Below, piece by piece: positions 44,372 to 56,698 of a stretch of DNA of 64,000 nt. The translations under genes and the position numbers were made by a program. The DNA is from Scandinavium goeteborgense. Its GTDB lineage: Bacteria > Pseudomonadota > Gammaproteobacteria > Enterobacterales > Enterobacteriaceae. The DNA is taken from positions 4,383,177 to 4,447,176 of the forward strand of contig NZ_CP054058.1 of assembly GCF_003935895.2 (NCBI RefSeq), read 5' to 3'. The notes below the pieces were generated by a model that saw nothing but the letters and a program-made list of their open reading frames with translations, was not told the DNA's origin and did not search any database. Each line of letters starts with the position of its first letter. Position 1 is the first letter of the stretch.

Positions 44372-44447
44372 TGGTGGAGCTATGCGGGATCGAACCGCAG
44401 ACCTCCTGCGTGCAAGGCAGGCGCTCTCCCAGCTGAGCTATAACCCC
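44372..44447 (-). tRNA. tRNA-Ala (TGC)
   Basis: A 76-base gene in the 16S-23S spacer with anticodon TGC and encoded CCA. The identity pair G3-U70 is present. The acceptor stem reads GGGGTTA, so position 5 makes a U-G wobble with 68, where E. coli has C-G. Confidence 0.98.
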
Positions 44448-44512
44448 ATCGTATTATCAAATCTCTTACCCGTTCATTTCCTGCCAGAACGTACCAAAGC
44501 AACGAAATGAAT

Positions 44513-44589
<77 letters not shown>

Positions 44590-44661
44590 GCAGAGATTTT
44601 TTTACTGCTTATTTTTCATCAGACAATCTGTGTGGACACTACAAAGGCAGGTTCTTTAAGG

Positions 44662-46201
<1,540 letters not shown>

Positions 46202-46309
46202 AAGTTTGATGCTCATGAATTAAACTTCGTAATGAATTACGTATGTTCACTCATAAGACTTGGTATTCTATTTAGCGTCTTTCGACGTTAAGAATCCATG
46301 TCACTTTGA

Positions 46310-46361
46310 GTGCCCACACAGATTGTCTGATAAATTGTTAAAGAGCAGTGAGTTACGCGCT
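46310..46361 (-). promoter_or_regulatory. rRNA leader antitermination region (boxA)
   Basis: On the minus strand the leader holds TGCTCTTTAACAATTTATCA (46348-46329), the boxA region of enteric rRNA leaders bound by NusB-NusE, before GACAATCTGTGTGGGCACTC. It prevents Rho from stopping rRNA synthesis. Confidence 0.8.
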
Positions 46362-46386
46362 TTCGCTTGCTAACTCGAGGTCCCGT

Positions 46387-46414
46387 ATAATACGTTTTCC
46401 TCATTCAGAGTCAA
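46387..46414 (-). promoter_or_regulatory. rRNA operon promoter P2
   Basis: TTGACT (46414-46409), a 16-base spacer and TATTAT (46392-46387) on the minus strand. Constitutive second rRNA promoter. Confidence 0.88.
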
Positions 46415-46506
46415 GCGTTTATTTTCGCTTTTCTCTGTCAGGATTTCCTGGGAAACCCTTCTGACCCGGCGGCTGGCGAGCCGTTGTTCCGTGTCAGTGG
46501 AGGCGC

Positions 46507-46560
46507 ATTATAGGGAGTTCTGAGACGTTGACAAGCCCTGTTTGCAAAAAACTTTTCAAC
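46507..46560 (-). promoter_or_regulatory. rRNA operon promoter P1 with UP element
   Basis: TTGTCA (46534-46529), a 16-base spacer and TATAAT (46512-46507) followed by GCGCC, the discriminator of growth-rate-controlled rRNA promoters. The AT-rich GAAAAGTTTTTTGCAAAC just upstream (to 46560) is the UP element. Fis sites would lie further up toward murI. The P1 block resembles rrnB of E. coli. Confidence 0.9.
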
Positions 46561-46585
46561 CGTCTCTTTTTTGCTCAAACGCCTA

Positions 46586-47437
46586 CTAAACAGACAGCTT
46601 TTCGAGTCTTTCGAAGCCATAACGCTGCAAAACGGGGAAAAGTTGCTCAGTTTCCGGTGTAGACGCCATACAAAAAGCGATATTCGCATCTGAGGATTTC
46701 GCATCCGGCGCTTCATGTTCCAGCAACCAGACCGTTCGGCGCGCAATAGCCGCCCCGGAATCCACCAGTCGAGTACCTTCCGGCAGGACTTCAAGCAGCT
46801 CATTCTGCAATAAAGGGAAATGCGTGCATCCCAGAACGACTGTATCTGGCGGCTCAGGCATTCTCAGCCATGGGCGCAGGATACGACGCAGCTCATCGAG
46901 CGGAACAGGTTCGCCATGCAATTTCGCTTCCGCCAGTTCCACCAGCTCCGCGGAACCCAGCATTTCAATCTGGCACTCATTCGCGAAGCGCTCGATCAAT
47001 TCACGTGTATAAGGACGCTTTACCGTTCCGCGCGTCGCCAGCAACCCAACCACACCGTTCGCCGTAAGACGCGCGGCCGGTTTAATCGCTGGCACTACAC
47101 CCACCACAGGAAAGGCGAACTTCTCACGCAGGCCTGGAAGTGAAACGGTGCTTGCCGTGTTGCAGGCGATGACCGCCAGAGCAAGGGGATAACGCTGTTG
47201 AACCGCTGTGACTATCTCGAGTACGCGCTCGACGATAAAAGCTTCGCTCTTCTCGCCATAAGGAAAGGCAACGTTATCGAAAACGTAGATGTAATGAAGA
47301 TCCGGCAGCAGGTGCCGAATCTCATCATAAACCGACAACCCACCGACCCCGGAATCAAACACCAGGACGGTGGGACGTGGATCAGAAGGTGTAGCTGCCA
47401 GACAAGTTGTATTCCCGTCCTGCAGTTTCGTAGCCAT
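46586..47437 (-). CDS. murI: Glutamate racemase
   Basis: A 283-residue enzyme that makes D-glutamate for peptidoglycan. The two catalytic cysteines are in [10 protein letters not shown] and GCTHFPLL, and [14 protein letters not shown] starts the fold. The N-terminal extension [19 protein letters not shown] is typical of the enteric, UDP-MurNAc-Ala-activated form. The start lies 56 bases inside the end of btuB, as in E. coli. Confidence 0.97.
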   Translation of the reverse strand: MATKLQDGNTTCLAATPSDPRPTVLVFDSGVGGLSVYDEIRHLLPDLHYIYVFDNVAFPYGEKSEAFIVERVLEIVTAVQQRYPLALAVIACNTASTVSLPGLREKFAFPVVGVVPAIKPAARLTANGVVGLLATRGTVKRPYTRELIERFANECQIEMLGSAELVELAEAKLHGEPVPLDELRRILRPWLRMPEPPDTVVLGCTHFPLLQNELLEVLPEGTRLVDSGAAIARRTVWLLEHEAPDAKSSDANIAFCMASTPETEQLFPVLQRYGFERLEKLSV

Positions 47438-49229
47438 AAACTGTCTCGTAGTCTTTATCGAACAGGTTGGCGATTTTACCACGAACTGTAAGGTGAGAGG
47501 TGACAGGATATGACACGGCAAGATCCCATAGGCTGACGCCGCCCATTTTCACGTTCTCTGAAGTATACGTGTTCGGGTCAAACGCAGTGTCATAGCGAGT
47601 GCCCAGATAGTGATACGTCACGCCCCAGTCGAAGTCATACACCTGCCAGTCCAGCTGGTACTTCACCTGCTGTTTTGCCCGACGCAACAACAGTTCATCG
47701 GTTTGCGTATTGCGGGCATCCAGATAGTCATAGCTCAGGGTGTGTGATAACGGACCGGTGTCGAAGGATGCCGTGGCCTCAATACCTTTAATGCGCGCTT
47801 TGCCCACGTTGTAGTACTGATTCAGGTTGTAGTCGTAGTCAATGAGATTATCGACATCGTTGCGGTATCCGGACACACGCCAGTTTACGCCCGCCGTTAA
47901 GCCCTCGAAGGCCCCTTCCCACTGCTTACTTTCTTCCGGGTCGAGATGTTCGTTGCCATAGAAACCGTACAACTGCCCCAGATTCGGCGCTTTAAACGCA
48001 GTGCCGTAGGACGCCACGAAGCGATAGCCGTCGACAAATTCCCAGGCAGCACTGCCCTGCCAGGTACCATGATCGCCAAACTGTGAGTTATCGTCGCCGC
48101 GCACCGCACCTTCAAAGGTGAACTCACCGAACTGTTGTAATGCCGTCAGGAAAAGACCGGTGTTTCGCAGCTCGTAGCCATCTGTGACGTAGTTGGTACC
48201 GGGTTCCGTGGTTTGTTTCTGCCAGTCAACGCCCGCACCAATGTTGCCGTGGCCGACATCCACCGAGTTGGCCCACTGCATGTTGTACTGTTTAATTTCA
48301 TCCAACGTCGCCGTGGAGTCGTACCGACCCAGACGCGGATCGTAGTTGTAGTCTTTACTGTGGCTATAGCTGGAGGTCAGCTGTGAATGGAAGATGTCGT
48401 TATTGAAACGCACGCCCGCATCCCAGGTCTGGCTGTAAAGCTGGCGAGTATCAACAAGCACGCCCATATAAGGAGAGTTGTCATAAGCCGTGCGGTTGTC
48501 GTAACCGTAGCCGCGCACAAAACCACTCCATTCATCAGAGAATCTATGCTCCAGCGCACCGTACAGGCTTTTACTCATAAAGCCATCACGATCCGTCTGC
48601 GGCTGGCCACCGGTATTCCCGTCCGCCACGACATCGTAGCCTTTGGTATAAGTGTAATCCCCGGAGAGCGTCACTCGGGTGTTGTCCCCCAGTTTCTGCT
48701 GGGTAGTACCGTTGTAGCTTTGATAGCCGTTCGAGCCCACGCCGGCATTCAACGTGGTGCCGTCTTTTTCACGAGTCGTAATAATGTTAACCACGCCGCC
48801 AATCGCATCAGAGCCATATACCGCCGAGCGAGGCCCGCGGATATATTCGATACGCTGCACAAGGCTAATCGGGAACTGACTTAAATCTGATGAACCGCTG
48901 ACGCCCGCCTGATTCAGACGCACGCCATCCACCAAAATAAGGACATGGCTGGAGTTGGTACCACGGATAAATAAAGAAGAACTTTGTCCGAGACCGCCGT
49001 TTTGCGCGATGTCCACCCCGGGCAGACGACGCATCACATCGGTAACAGAGGCAGATTGCCAGCGATCGATATCCTGTCGGGTAACGACGCTAACCGGCGC
49101 CAGCACCGTATTGACAGGTTGTTGGAAACGGTTTGCTGTGACGACCATCGTGTCTGAGCTGCTATCCTGCGCCCAGCCAGAAAAAGCTGTGACGGAGAGC
49201 GCCGTCAGCAGCGAAGCTTTTTTAATCAT
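47382..49229 (-). CDS. btuB: Outer-membrane vitamin B12 receptor BtuB
   Basis: A 615-residue TonB-dependent 22-strand barrel that imports cobalamin and is also a receptor for colicins and phages. The signal peptide is residues 1-20 (cut after WAQ). The TonB box DTMVVTA follows, then the plug domain ([20 protein letters not shown]) and the C-terminal barrel ending LSGSYTF with terminal Phe. The start [11 protein letters not shown] at 49229 is chosen; the open frame upstream is the riboswitch leader. The extracellular loop near residues 230-240 ([10 protein letters not shown]) is shorter than in E. coli. Confidence 0.97.
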   Translation of the reverse strand: MIKKASLLTALSVTAFSGWAQDSSSDTMVVTANRFQQPVNTVLAPVSVVTRQDIDRWQSASVTDVMRRLPGVDIAQNGGLGQSSSLFIRGTNSSHVLILVDGVRLNQAGVSGSSDLSQFPISLVQRIEYIRGPRSAVYGSDAIGGVVNIITTREKDGTTLNAGVGSNGYQSYNGTTQQKLGDNTRVTLSGDYTYTKGYDVVADGNTGGQPQTDRDGFMSKSLYGALEHRFSDEWSGFVRGYGYDNRTAYDNSPYMGVLVDTRQLYSQTWDAGVRFNNDIFHSQLTSSYSHSKDYNYDPRLGRYDSTATLDEIKQYNMQWANSVDVGHGNIGAGVDWQKQTTEPGTNYVTDGYELRNTGLFLTALQQFGEFTFEGAVRGDDNSQFGDHGTWQGSAAWEFVDGYRFVASYGTAFKAPNLGQLYGFYGNEHLDPEESKQWEGAFEGLTAGVNWRVSGYRNDVDNLIDYDYNLNQYYNVGKARIKGIEATASFDTGPLSHTLSYDYLDARNTQTDELLLRRAKQQVKYQLDWQVYDFDWGVTYHYLGTRYDTAFDPNTYTSENVKMGGVSLWDLAVSYPVTSHLTVRGKIANLFDKDYETVYGYETAGREYNLSGSYTF

Positions 49230-49261
49230 TGTTAAAAGCATCCAATAAATAAGAAGGATGC

Positions 49262-49500
49262 CGCTGGTCTCATCAGTAGCTCGCGATGATGAGGATCCGT
49301 TGCGACGTACTCCGGCAGGTCTTCGGGCTAGAAGGCTCCCCAAACATACTCGGGGCAATGAAACGATGACTTCCCACCTGCCGGCAGTGTCTGCTTACGC
49401 TCTCATTTCGCCTTACTCTACCGCTGCGCGTCAGCTCCAGATTTGCACTGGATTCCCTTTTAACTCACAAGACCGGAAACAGGATGCTACATTCAGTAAC
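49262..49500 (-). promoter_or_regulatory. Adenosylcobalamin riboswitch of btuB
   Basis: The leader on the minus strand carries the whole cobalamin aptamer: GAATCCAGTGCAAATCTGGAG and GCTGACGCGCAGCGGTA in the core, and the B12 box AGCCCGAAGACCTGCCGG (49329-49312). The downstream segment can hide the btuB start when coenzyme B12 binds. It closely follows the E. coli btuB leader. Confidence 0.95.
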
Positions 49501-49607
49501 ATGCAGATGTCCAGACTGCTAATCATCGGCCCCAGGCCATCAAGGGCTGGACATCCTGTGAGCATTCCCTACAATCGCCGCGTTATTTATCTCTTTCAGG
49601 AAGCATC

Positions 49608-50708
49608 ATGACCCCCGAACACCTGCCGACAGAACAGTACGAGGCCCAGCTAGCAGAGAAAGTTGTCCGCCTGCAAAGCATGATGGCGCCACACAATGCC
49701 CCTGCGCCGGAGGTGTTCCGCTCACCTGTCAGTCACTACCGCATGCGTGCTGAATTCCGCATGTGGCACGACGGAGACGACCTCTATCACATCATCTTCG
49801 ATCAGGCGACCAAACAGCGCATTCGTGTCGATACCTTCCCGGCGGCCAGCGAACGGATTAACGCGCTAATGAAAGCCATTCTGGAAGGCGTAAAGGGCGA
49901 GAAAGTCCTGCGTCACAAGCTGTTCCAGATTGATTACCTGACCACCATGAGCAATCAGGCCATCGTATCCCTGCTTTATCATAAGAAGCTTGATGACGAA
50001 TGGCAGGCTGCCGCCACGGTACTGCGTGACGCGTTACGCGCCGCCAACCTGAACGTGCATCTGATTGGACGTGCGACGAAAACCAAAATCGCACTGGATC
50101 AGGACTTTATTGATGAGCGTTTGCCGGTCGGCGGACAGGAAATGATTTACCGTCAGGTGGAAAATAGCTTCACCCAGCCGAATGCGGCGATGAACATTCA
50201 GATGCTGGAATGGGCGCTGAATGCCACTGAGAATTCGAAAGGCGATTTGCTGGAGTTGTACTGCGGTAACGGTAACTTCTCGCTGGCGTTGGCGCGCAAC
50301 TTTGATCGCGTGCTGGCGACCGAAATTGCCAAACCCTCTGTGGCGGCTGCGCAGTACAACATTGCGGCTAACCACATTGATAACGTGCAAATTATTCGTA
50401 TGTCTGCGGAAGAGTTTACCCAGGCGATGAACGGCGTTCGTGAGTTTAACCGTTTGCAGGGTATCGATCTGAAGGGTTATCAGTGTGAAACGATTTTCGT
50501 CGATCCACCGCGCAGCGGGCTGGACAGCGAAACCGAGAAGATGGTGCAGGCGTACCCGCGTATTCTGTACATTTCCTGCAATCCGGAAACGTTATGTAAG
50601 AATCTGGAAACGTTAGGCCAAACGCACAACGTTGAGCGCCTGGCGCTGTTCGATCAGTTCCCGTACACTCATCACATGGAGTGTGGGGTCTGGCTGACGA
50701 AGAAGTAA
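49608..50708 (+). CDS. trmA: tRNA (uracil-5-)-methyltransferase
   Basis: A 366-residue SAM enzyme that makes ribothymidine at position 54 of tRNA. The SAM motif is [14 protein letters not shown], followed by DPPRSGLD and the nucleophile cysteine in [12 protein letters not shown]. Same length as E. coli. AGGAAG precedes the ATG. It is divergent from btuB. Confidence 0.98.
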   Translation: MTPEHLPTEQYEAQLAEKVVRLQSMMAPHNAPAPEVFRSPVSHYRMRAEFRMWHDGDDLYHIIFDQATKQRIRVDTFPAASERINALMKAILEGVKGEKVLRHKLFQIDYLTTMSNQAIVSLLYHKKLDDEWQAAATVLRDALRAANLNVHLIGRATKTKIALDQDFIDERLPVGGQEMIYRQVENSFTQPNAAMNIQMLEWALNATENSKGDLLELYCGNGNFSLALARNFDRVLATEIAKPSVAAAQYNIAANHIDNVQIIRMSAEEFTQAMNGVREFNRLQGIDLKGYQCETIFVDPPRSGLDSETEKMVQAYPRILYISCNPETLCKNLETLGQTHNVERLALFDQFPYTHHMECGVWLTKK

Positions 50709-50719
50709 CCCGCCTTTTA

Positions 50720-50741
50720 GCCCTCTCGTTGAGAGGGCTCA
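50720..50741. terminator. Hairpin between trmA and yijD
   Basis: AGCCCTCTC-gttG-AGAGGGCT forms a strong stem between the two convergent genes. There is no clear T run, so it may protect 3' ends rather than end transcription. Confidence 0.5.
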
Positions 50742-50747
50742 TCCGCA

Positions 50748-51107
50748 TTATTCCGCGATTTCAGCGTTACGATTACGCATCCGAAAACCAATCCAGAACA
50801 CCATAATCACCGACAGTACGGCCGGGAAGAAGTTAGAGCCGATATCCGGGTATTCCGCACGTACGACGGTACTGTAAACCAACACGCCGAGGATAAAACA
50901 CGCGGCGGCAAGCCCTGGCAGCCCAACCGGCATAGTGCGGTTTTGGTAACGTTGATGCAGACAGTACACCGTCAGCACCAGCGCAATCAGGGGGAATACG
51001 GTAAAGGGTACGATGGAGCTGAAGAGGGCAGCAAATGTCCCATTAATGGATAAACCAGCGACCAACGCCAGTAACAACGTACCTCTGTCTTGACCTGTCT
51101 GTTTCAT
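50748..51107 (-). CDS. yijD: Inner-membrane protein YijD (DUF1422)
   Basis: A 119-residue protein with four predicted membrane segments (about residues 10-30, 35-50, 62-80 and 88-108). Same length as E. coli YijD. Its start shares one base with the fabR stop, so it is co-expressed with the membrane-lipid regulator. Function unknown. Confidence 0.93.
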   Translation of the reverse strand: MKQTGQDRGTLLLALVAGLSINGTFAALFSSIVPFTVFPLIALVLTVYCLHQRYQNRTMPVGLPGLAAACFILGVLVYSTVVRAEYPDIGSNFFPAVLSVIMVFWIGFRMRNRNAEIAE

Positions 51108-51754
51108 TACTCATCCTTCACATTTTTCGGAATGGTGTGCACTTTCTCTTGTTCACGGCGATACCAGTAATACGCGCCTTTGGAAATCATCCGCAGCTGC
51201 AGTACCAGTCGCTCTTCTAATTGCCGACGCTGTTCAGGGCCGACGTCCAGTGCTTCTGCACCTGCACTGAAAACGATGGTGACCATCGCTTCGGCTTGCG
51301 CTTCAGTGAAGGCGCGCGGCATATGGTTTTCGATTTCAAGATAGTCGGCAAGTTCCGCAATAAAGTGCTGAATCTCACGGGCGACGGCGGCACGAAACGC
51401 CGCAGAAGTGCCGGAACGTTCACGCAACAGTAAGCGGAATGCGTTGGGGTTATTGCCGATAAATTCCATAAAGGTCGACACGGAGGTGCGAATAACGCTG
51501 CCGCCTTTGGCAATACGCTGACGCGCCTGACGCATAAGTTGACGCAGCATTAGTCCGCTTTCGTCGACCATGGTCAGACCGAGTTCATCCACATCGCGGA
51601 AATGACGATAGAAAGAGGTCGGCGCAATCCCCGCCTCGCGCGCAACTTCACGCAGGCTCAGGCTGGCAAAACTTCTTTCAGCACTCAGTTGACTGAATGC
51701 GGCTTCCACCAGCGAACGGCGGGTTTTTTCTTTTTGTAGCGCTCTAACGCCCAT
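51107..51754 (-). CDS. fabR: TetR-type repressor of unsaturated fatty acid synthesis
   Basis: A 215-residue TetR-family regulator that represses fabA and fabB in response to the acyl-CoA/acyl-ACP pool. The N-terminal helix-turn-helix [20 protein letters not shown] (about residues 33-52) is identical to E. coli. Start [15 protein letters not shown] at 51754 gives the family length; an ATG one codon earlier is possible. Confidence 0.97.
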   Translation of the reverse strand: MGVRALQKEKTRRSLVEAAFSQLSAERSFASLSLREVAREAGIAPTSFYRHFRDVDELGLTMVDESGLMLRQLMRQARQRIAKGGSVIRTSVSTFMEFIGNNPNAFRLLLRERSGTSAAFRAAVAREIQHFIAELADYLEIENHMPRAFTEAQAEAMVTIVFSAGAEALDVGPEQRRQLEERLVLQLRMISKGAYYWYRREQEKVHTIPKNVKDE

Positions 51755-51852
51755 CACGATGTCTGAATCCTTCCATCTGCCTTGTCGGCACTATACCAGA
51801 GATTAAAACTAATCTGTTTGAGGTGCTTTGTGAATGATTGTTTACGGGCGGT

Positions 51853-51898
51853 TTGTGCTCTCCAGTGTGAAAAAAGCACAACGATAATTGGGTTATCG
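51853..51898. promoter_or_regulatory. Two inverted repeats in the fabR-sthA gap
   Basis: TTGTGCT (51853-51859) and AGCACAA (51875-51881) form a perfect 7-bp inverted repeat with a 15-base gap. CGATAA-TTGGG-TTATCG (51882-51898) is a second perfect one, starting at the next base. They lie upstream of sthA and of its probable -10 (TACTAT, 51913-51918). They look like operator sites or mRNA hairpins; I do not recognise the binding protein. Confidence 0.45.
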
Positions 51899-51954
51899 GG
51901 GCAATGATGTTACTATTCTGTTGCTTTTATGTATAAGAACAGGTAAGCCTTACC

Positions 51955-53355
51955 ATGCCACACACCTACGATTATGATGCAATAGTAATTGGTTCTGGCC
52001 CGGGCGGCGAAGGCGCTGCAATGGGGCTGGTTAAGCAAGGAGCCCGTGTCGCCGTCATCGAGCGTTATCACAACGTCGGCGGGGGCTGTACTCACTGGGG
52101 CACCATCCCATCGAAAGCGCTTCGTCACGCCGTAAGCCGCATTATCGAATTCAACCAGAACCCTCTCTACAGCGACCATACCCGACTACTTCGTTCTTCA
52201 TTCGCCGACATTCTCAACCATGCCGACAGCGTGATTAACCAGCAGACTCGGATGCGCCAGGGGTTCTACGAACGAAACCACTGCGAAATTCTGCAGGGGG
52301 ATGCCCACTTTGTTGACGAACACACCATCGCCCTAGAGTGCCATGACGGCTCGGTCGAAACGGTGACGGCGGAGAAATTTATTATCGCCTGCGGCTCGCG
52401 TCCTTATCGTCCGGACGATGTCGACTTCTCACACCCGCGCGTCTACGACAGCGACTCTATCCTCAGCCTGCACCATGAACCACGTCACGTGATCATCTAC
52501 GGTGCCGGGGTGATCGGCTGCGAATATGCGTCGATCTTCCGCGGAATGGAGGTAAAAGTTGATTTGATCAACACCCGCGATCGCCTGTTGGCCTTCCTCG
52601 ATCAGGAAATGTCAGACTCCCTTTCATATCACTTCTGGAACAGCGGCGTGGTCATTCGCCACAACGAAGAGTACGAGAAGATTGAAGGGATGGACGACGG
52701 CGTGATCATGCACCTGAAGTCCGGCAAAAAGCTCAAAGCCGACTGCCTGCTGTTCGCTAACGGACGTACCGGTAACACCGACAGCCTGGCGCTGGAAAAC
52801 ATCGGCCTGCAAACCGACAGCCGCGGTCAGCTGAAAGTGAACAGCATGTACCAGACCGCCATTCCGCATATCTATGCAGTCGGCGACGTTATCGGTTATC
52901 CGAGTCTGGCGTCTGCAGCTTACGATCAGGGTCGAATTGCTGCCCAGGCTCTGGTCAAAGGCGAAGCCACCGCGCACCTGATTGAAGACATTCCAACGGG
53001 CATCTACACCATCCCGGAAATCAGTTCTGTCGGTAAAACCGAACAGCAGCTGACGGCGATGAAAGTGCCGTACGAAGTCGGTCGGGCGCAGTTTAAGCAC
53101 CTGGCGCGGGCGCAAATTGTCGGCATGAATGTGGGAACGCTGAAGATCCTGTTTCATCGGGAAACCAAGGAAATTTTGGGGATTCATTGCTTTGGCGAGC
53201 GCGCGGCCGAAATCATTCACATCGGCCAGGCGATAATGGAGCAAAAAGGTGGAGGTAACACCATCGAGTACTTCGTTAACACCACCTTTAACTACCCGAC
53301 CATGGCGGAAGCCTATCGGGTTGCCGCGCTGAACGGCTTAAACCGCCTGTTTTAA
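51955..53355 (+). CDS. sthA: Soluble pyridine nucleotide transhydrogenase
   Basis: A 466-residue FAD enzyme that moves hydride between NADPH and NAD+ and so balances the two pools. The FAD motif [13 protein letters not shown] is near the N-terminus. The redox region reads [13 protein letters not shown], where the second cysteine of the usual disulfide is Thr, as in known SthA enzymes. Its last 18 bases overlap the convergent oxyR end. Confidence 0.98.
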   Translation: MPHTYDYDAIVIGSGPGGEGAAMGLVKQGARVAVIERYHNVGGGCTHWGTIPSKALRHAVSRIIEFNQNPLYSDHTRLLRSSFADILNHADSVINQQTRMRQGFYERNHCEILQGDAHFVDEHTIALECHDGSVETVTAEKFIIACGSRPYRPDDVDFSHPRVYDSDSILSLHHEPRHVIIYGAGVIGCEYASIFRGMEVKVDLINTRDRLLAFLDQEMSDSLSYHFWNSGVVIRHNEEYEKIEGMDDGVIMHLKSGKKLKADCLLFANGRTGNTDSLALENIGLQTDSRGQLKVNSMYQTAIPHIYAVGDVIGYPSLASAAYDQGRIAAQALVKGEATAHLIEDIPTGIYTIPEISSVGKTEQQLTAMKVPYEVGRAQFKHLARAQIVGMNVGTLKILFHRETKEILGIHCFGERAAEIIHIGQAIMEQKGGGNTIEYFVNTTFNYPTMAEAYRVAALNGLNRLF

Positions 53356-54255
53356 CGGTTTGTCGAAATGACCATCCATCTGCGTGCGGATGGCCTCTGC
53401 CAGCTGCTCATAGCGGCTGCGCAGCGGTGAACCTGGACGGTAAACCAGACCGACGGTACGACGAGGCTCCGGCTTAATGCACGGCAGATAAACCACGCCA
53501 TCACGTTTACGTTCTGGCGGAACCGCCAATGCCGGTAACAGCGTAATACCGCTGCCTGCTGCAACCATATTGCGCAGCGTTTCCAGACTGGTGGCGCGGA
53601 AATGCGTATCTTCCTCCGCTCCCGCTTCAAAACAAAAGCCCATCGCCTGGTCGCGCAGGCAGTGCCCGTCTTCCAGCATCAGCAGCTTTTCACCGGCCAG
53701 ATCGGACATCGGCACGCGGTCACGATTCGCCCACGGGTGATCTTCGTAGATAGCCAGCATCATTGGCTCATCGAACAGCGGCACCTCAATAAAGGCTTCG
53801 CTCTCTTTGACCAACGCCAGGATTGCACAGTCGAGCTTGCCGCTGTCGAGTTGCGCCAGCAGCTGATGGGTCTGCGCTTCGTGCAGATACATTTCCAACT
53901 TAGGGAATGTCTGATGCAGCATAGGGATAATCTGCGGTAACAGATAAGGCCCCACGGTGGGGATCAGGCCAATATGCAGCGGCCCGGACATCGCTTCGCC
54001 CTGTTGGCTCGCCATTTCCTTGAGCACTTTTACCTCGCGCAGCACGGTGCGCGCCTGGTCCACCAGCAATAATCCTGCCTGCGTAAACAGCACCTTACGG
54101 CTGGTACGCTCCAACAGCATTACGCCCAGCTCATCTTCCAGCTTGCGGATCTGCCCACTTAACGTCGGCTGACTCACGTGACAGGAATCCGCCGCACGGC
54201 GGAAATGACGATGCTCTGCTAAGGCAACCAGGTATTCAAGATCACGAATATTCAT
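53338..54255 (-). CDS. oxyR: Hydrogen-peroxide sensor OxyR
   Basis: A 305-residue LysR-family regulator activated by an intramolecular disulfide. Both redox cysteines are present in [16 protein letters not shown] (Cys199 and Cys208 by E. coli numbering). The N-terminal helix-turn-helix [20 protein letters not shown] is intact. It should control katG at the other end of this window, trxB/grxA elsewhere and its own promoter. Confidence 0.98.
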   Translation of the reverse strand: MNIRDLEYLVALAEHRHFRRAADSCHVSQPTLSGQIRKLEDELGVMLLERTSRKVLFTQAGLLLVDQARTVLREVKVLKEMASQQGEAMSGPLHIGLIPTVGPYLLPQIIPMLHQTFPKLEMYLHEAQTHQLLAQLDSGKLDCAILALVKESEAFIEVPLFDEPMMLAIYEDHPWANRDRVPMSDLAGEKLLMLEDGHCLRDQAMGFCFEAGAEEDTHFRATSLETLRNMVAAGSGITLLPALAVPPERKRDGVVYLPCIKPEPRRTVGLVYRPGSPLRSRYEQLAEAIRTQMDGHFDKPLKQAV

Positions 54256-54350
54256 TATTCATCCTCCATCGCCACGATAGTTCATGGCGATAGATAGCAT
54301 AGCAACGAACGATAATCCCTATCAAGTCCCCTGTGGTCCGTTTTTTTTGC
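54256..54350. promoter_or_regulatory. oxyR promoter and OxyR operator; no OxyS gene seen
   Basis: CGATAGTTCATGGCGATAGA and the following ATCCCTATCAAG resemble the E. coli oxyR control region, with ATAG/CTAT half-sites. In E. coli the 109-nt sRNA gene oxyS starts right after this. Here only about 14 bases lie between the conserved block (ending near 54326) and a run of eight T (54341-54348) that looks like the end of a terminator. No OxyS sequence is visible. Confidence 0.6.
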
Positions 54351-54378
54351 ATAAAAAAACCCGGCATTTCGCCAGGCT
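54351..54378 (-). terminator. Terminator after argH
   Basis: On the minus strand CCTGGC-gaaat-GCCGGG is followed by seven T. It lies past the REP element that follows argH and ends the argCBH transcript. Confidence 0.7.
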
Positions 54379-54390
54379 CGAACGGTATTT

Positions 54391-54421
54391 GTAGGCCGGG
54401 TAAGCGCAGCGCCACCCGGCA
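54391..54421. repeat. REP element after argH
   Basis: GTAGGCCGGGTAAGCGCAGC followed by GCCACCCGGC, a single enteric REP palindrome just past the argH stop. Confidence 0.85.
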
Positions 54422-54432
54422 TTTTCACAGAC

Positions 54433-55806
54433 TTAGCCCAAACGTTCCTGCGCATCTTTGATCGCCTGCGCAACCTGTTTCGGCGACACGCCACCTTGAG
54501 CGGCACGCTTATCGAGGCACGATTGCAGCGACAAAATCGGGTAAACATCGTCGCCAATCACTGCGCTGAATTTCTGCAACTCTGTTAGCGTCAGCGCTTC
54601 CAGCGGTTTGCCCTGACGAATGGCTTCCACCACTGCTTCACCCACAATATGGTGCGCTTCACGGAACGGAACACCTTTGGCGACCAGATAGTCCGCAAGT
54701 TCGGTCGAGTTGGCATAACCCTGCTGCGCCGCTTCCTGACAACGCGGGCGTTTCACCTGAATGCCGTCCAGCACCAGCGCGCCCATATGCAGGCAATCGA
54801 GCCAGGTGTCCAGTGCGTCGAACAGCCCTTCTTTGTCTTCCTGCATATCTTTGTTATACGCCAGCGGCAGGCCTTTCAGGGTCATCATCATGCCTGTCAG
54901 CGCGCCCTGCACGCGGCCACATTTACCGCGGATCAGCTCCAGCGCATCGGGGTTTTTCTTCTGCGGCATCAGGGAGGAACCCGAGGTCACGCGGTCAGAC
55001 AGCTCCACAAAGCCCGCTTCACCGGAGTTAAAGAAAATCAGGTCTTCGGCGAAACGCGACAGATGCACCATGCCGATGGAGGCGTTCGACAGCAGCTCCA
55101 GCACGTGGTCCCTGTCGGACACGCTGTCCAGACTGTTGCGGGTTGCCGATGCAAAGCCCAGCCAGCCAGCCAGCTGCTCACGATCGATTTCATACGCGGT
55201 ACCGGCCAGCGCACCGCTGCCCAGCGGACTCACGTCCAGACGACGCAAGGTATCCTGCAAGCGGCTTTCGTCACGGGCCAGCATTTCGACATAGGCCAGA
55301 CACCAGTGCGCAAAGGTCACCGGCTGCGCGCGTTGCAAGTGGGTATAACCCGGCATCACCGCATCCTGGTTTTGCTGCGCAGTTTCCACCAGCGCGGCCT
55401 GCAGCTGGCGACTGGCGCTCAGCAGTTCGGTTACCGTGTCTTTGCACCACAGTTTGAGATCGGTCGCCACCTGGTCATTACGGCTACGTCCGGTATGCAG
55501 TTTTTTCCCCAGCTGGCCGACTTTATCGATAAGTTTGCCTTCCACCCAGCTGTGAATATCTTCCGCGTCACTCTCCAGAATCTGCTGCGGATTCGCACGC
55601 ACTTCTTCGAGCAAAACGTTCAGCGCTTCTTCAAGCTGCTGCTGTTCCGTCGCGGTCAACACGTTGACCGTCACCAGCGCTTTAGACCAGGCCACAGAGC
55701 CAATAATATCCTGCTCCGCCAGACGGTAGTCAAAGCGCAAAGAGTCGTTGAACTGTTTGAACCGCTGATCTGCTGCCTGAGTAAAACGCCCGCCCCAAAG
55801 TGCCAT
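54433..55806 (-). CDS. argH: Argininosuccinate lyase
   Basis: A 457-residue enzyme of the fumarase/aspartase superfamily that makes arginine and fumarate, the last step of arginine synthesis. The family signature [12 protein letters not shown] is intact. Start [16 protein letters not shown] at 55806 gives the E. coli length; the longer frame runs back through the REP pair. Last gene of argCBH. Confidence 0.98.
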   Translation of the reverse strand: MALWGGRFTQAADQRFKQFNDSLRFDYRLAEQDIIGSVAWSKALVTVNVLTATEQQQLEEALNVLLEEVRANPQQILESDAEDIHSWVEGKLIDKVGQLGKKLHTGRSRNDQVATDLKLWCKDTVTELLSASRQLQAALVETAQQNQDAVMPGYTHLQRAQPVTFAHWCLAYVEMLARDESRLQDTLRRLDVSPLGSGALAGTAYEIDREQLAGWLGFASATRNSLDSVSDRDHVLELLSNASIGMVHLSRFAEDLIFFNSGEAGFVELSDRVTSGSSLMPQKKNPDALELIRGKCGRVQGALTGMMMTLKGLPLAYNKDMQEDKEGLFDALDTWLDCLHMGALVLDGIQVKRPRCQEAAQQGYANSTELADYLVAKGVPFREAHHIVGEAVVEAIRQGKPLEALTLTELQKFSAVIGDDVYPILSLQSCLDKRAAQGGVSPKQVAQAIKDAQERLG

Positions 55807-55835
55807 AACATGCTTCCTTAGTAATGAAATTTTTT

Positions 55836-55905
55836 GCCCGGTGGCGCAGTGCTTACCGGGCCTACAAAACCACGTAGGCCGGATAAGCGTAGCGCTATCC
55901 GGCAT
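55836..55905. repeat. Pair of REP elements (BIME) between argB and argH
   Basis: Two opposite palindromes, 55836-55865 (GCCCGGTGGCGCAGTGCTTA then CCGGGCCTAC) and 55874-55905 (GTAGGCCGGATAAGCGTAGC then GCTATCCGGCAT). They may lower argH expression relative to argB by mRNA processing. Confidence 0.85.
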
Positions 55906-55911
55906 AGAATA

Positions 55912-56688
55912 TTAAGCCAGAATACGCGTACCGATTGGCGTGCCGTTAAACAGCGATGGCAGCTGTTCAGCGTTGCGCCAGGACGCGATATCCACCGGAC
56001 GACCCAGCGTACGGGCGGCATCCAGCGCAGCATTCACTTTGACGACCATGCCATCGGTGATGATGCCCTGGTCGATCAGCTGTTCCGCCTTCGCCGCCGT
56101 CATTTCGGCAATGCGCTGGCCTTTTCCATCAAGGATCCCGCTCACATCGGAGAGCAGAATCAGGTCCGCACCGAGCGTCGCCGCCAGCGCTGTCGCGGCC
56201 TGGTCAGCATTAACGTTCATCAGTTGGCCTTCTTCGGTCACGCCGATAGAACTCACGACCGGCAGGAAACCGCCCGCCATCAGCGTATTGATCAGCGCCG
56301 GAGAGCCCGGTTTCGCCAGACCTACGTGACCCAGCGCTTCGTCGAGCTGAGTAACCGTCACGCTGTCTCCGTCGCCAAGATACAGGCCCACGGATGCAAT
56401 CTGATGTTTTTTGGCCCACGCCAGCAGCGTTTTGTTCGCCGTACCCGCCAGCGCACCGGTAATGATGTCAATCTGGTCGGCAGGCGTTACACGCAGGCCA
56501 TTCTTCTTCTTCACCGGCAGATTCAGCTGTTTCATCAGTTCGTCCACCACGCAGCCACCGCCATGAACGATAACCAGCGGGCGTTGATGTTCCGCCCGGT
56601 AATGAACCAGCGCGGCAAACAGACGCTCCAGCGCTTCTTCACTGTCCAGCAGTACACCACCGAGTTTGATAATTAAAGGATTCATCAT
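55912..56688 (-). CDS. argB: N-acetylglutamate kinase
   Basis: A 258-residue amino acid kinase that phosphorylates N-acetylglutamate. [10 protein letters not shown] at the N-terminus and [22 protein letters not shown] near the middle are family motifs. The tandem ATG (MMNPL) allows a start at 56688 or 56685. It follows argC by ten bases. The short length is typical of the arginine-insensitive enteric form. Confidence 0.97.
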   Translation of the reverse strand: MMNPLIIKLGGVLLDSEEALERLFAALVHYRAEHQRPLVIVHGGGCVVDELMKQLNLPVKKKNGLRVTPADQIDIITGALAGTANKTLLAWAKKHQIASVGLYLGDGDSVTVTQLDEALGHVGLAKPGSPALINTLMAGGFLPVVSSIGVTEEGQLMNVNADQAATALAATLGADLILLSDVSGILDGKGQRIAEMTAAKAEQLIDQGIITDGMVVKVNAALDAARTLGRPVDIASWRNAEQLPSLFNGTPIGTRILA

Positions 56689-56698
56689 CAGGTATCCA

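Noticed and set aside
54649-55821. A 390-codon plus-strand frame opposite argH.
   Set aside because: It is a shadow of argH, His/Gln/Arg-rich as expected for the reverse frame of a GC-rich gene.
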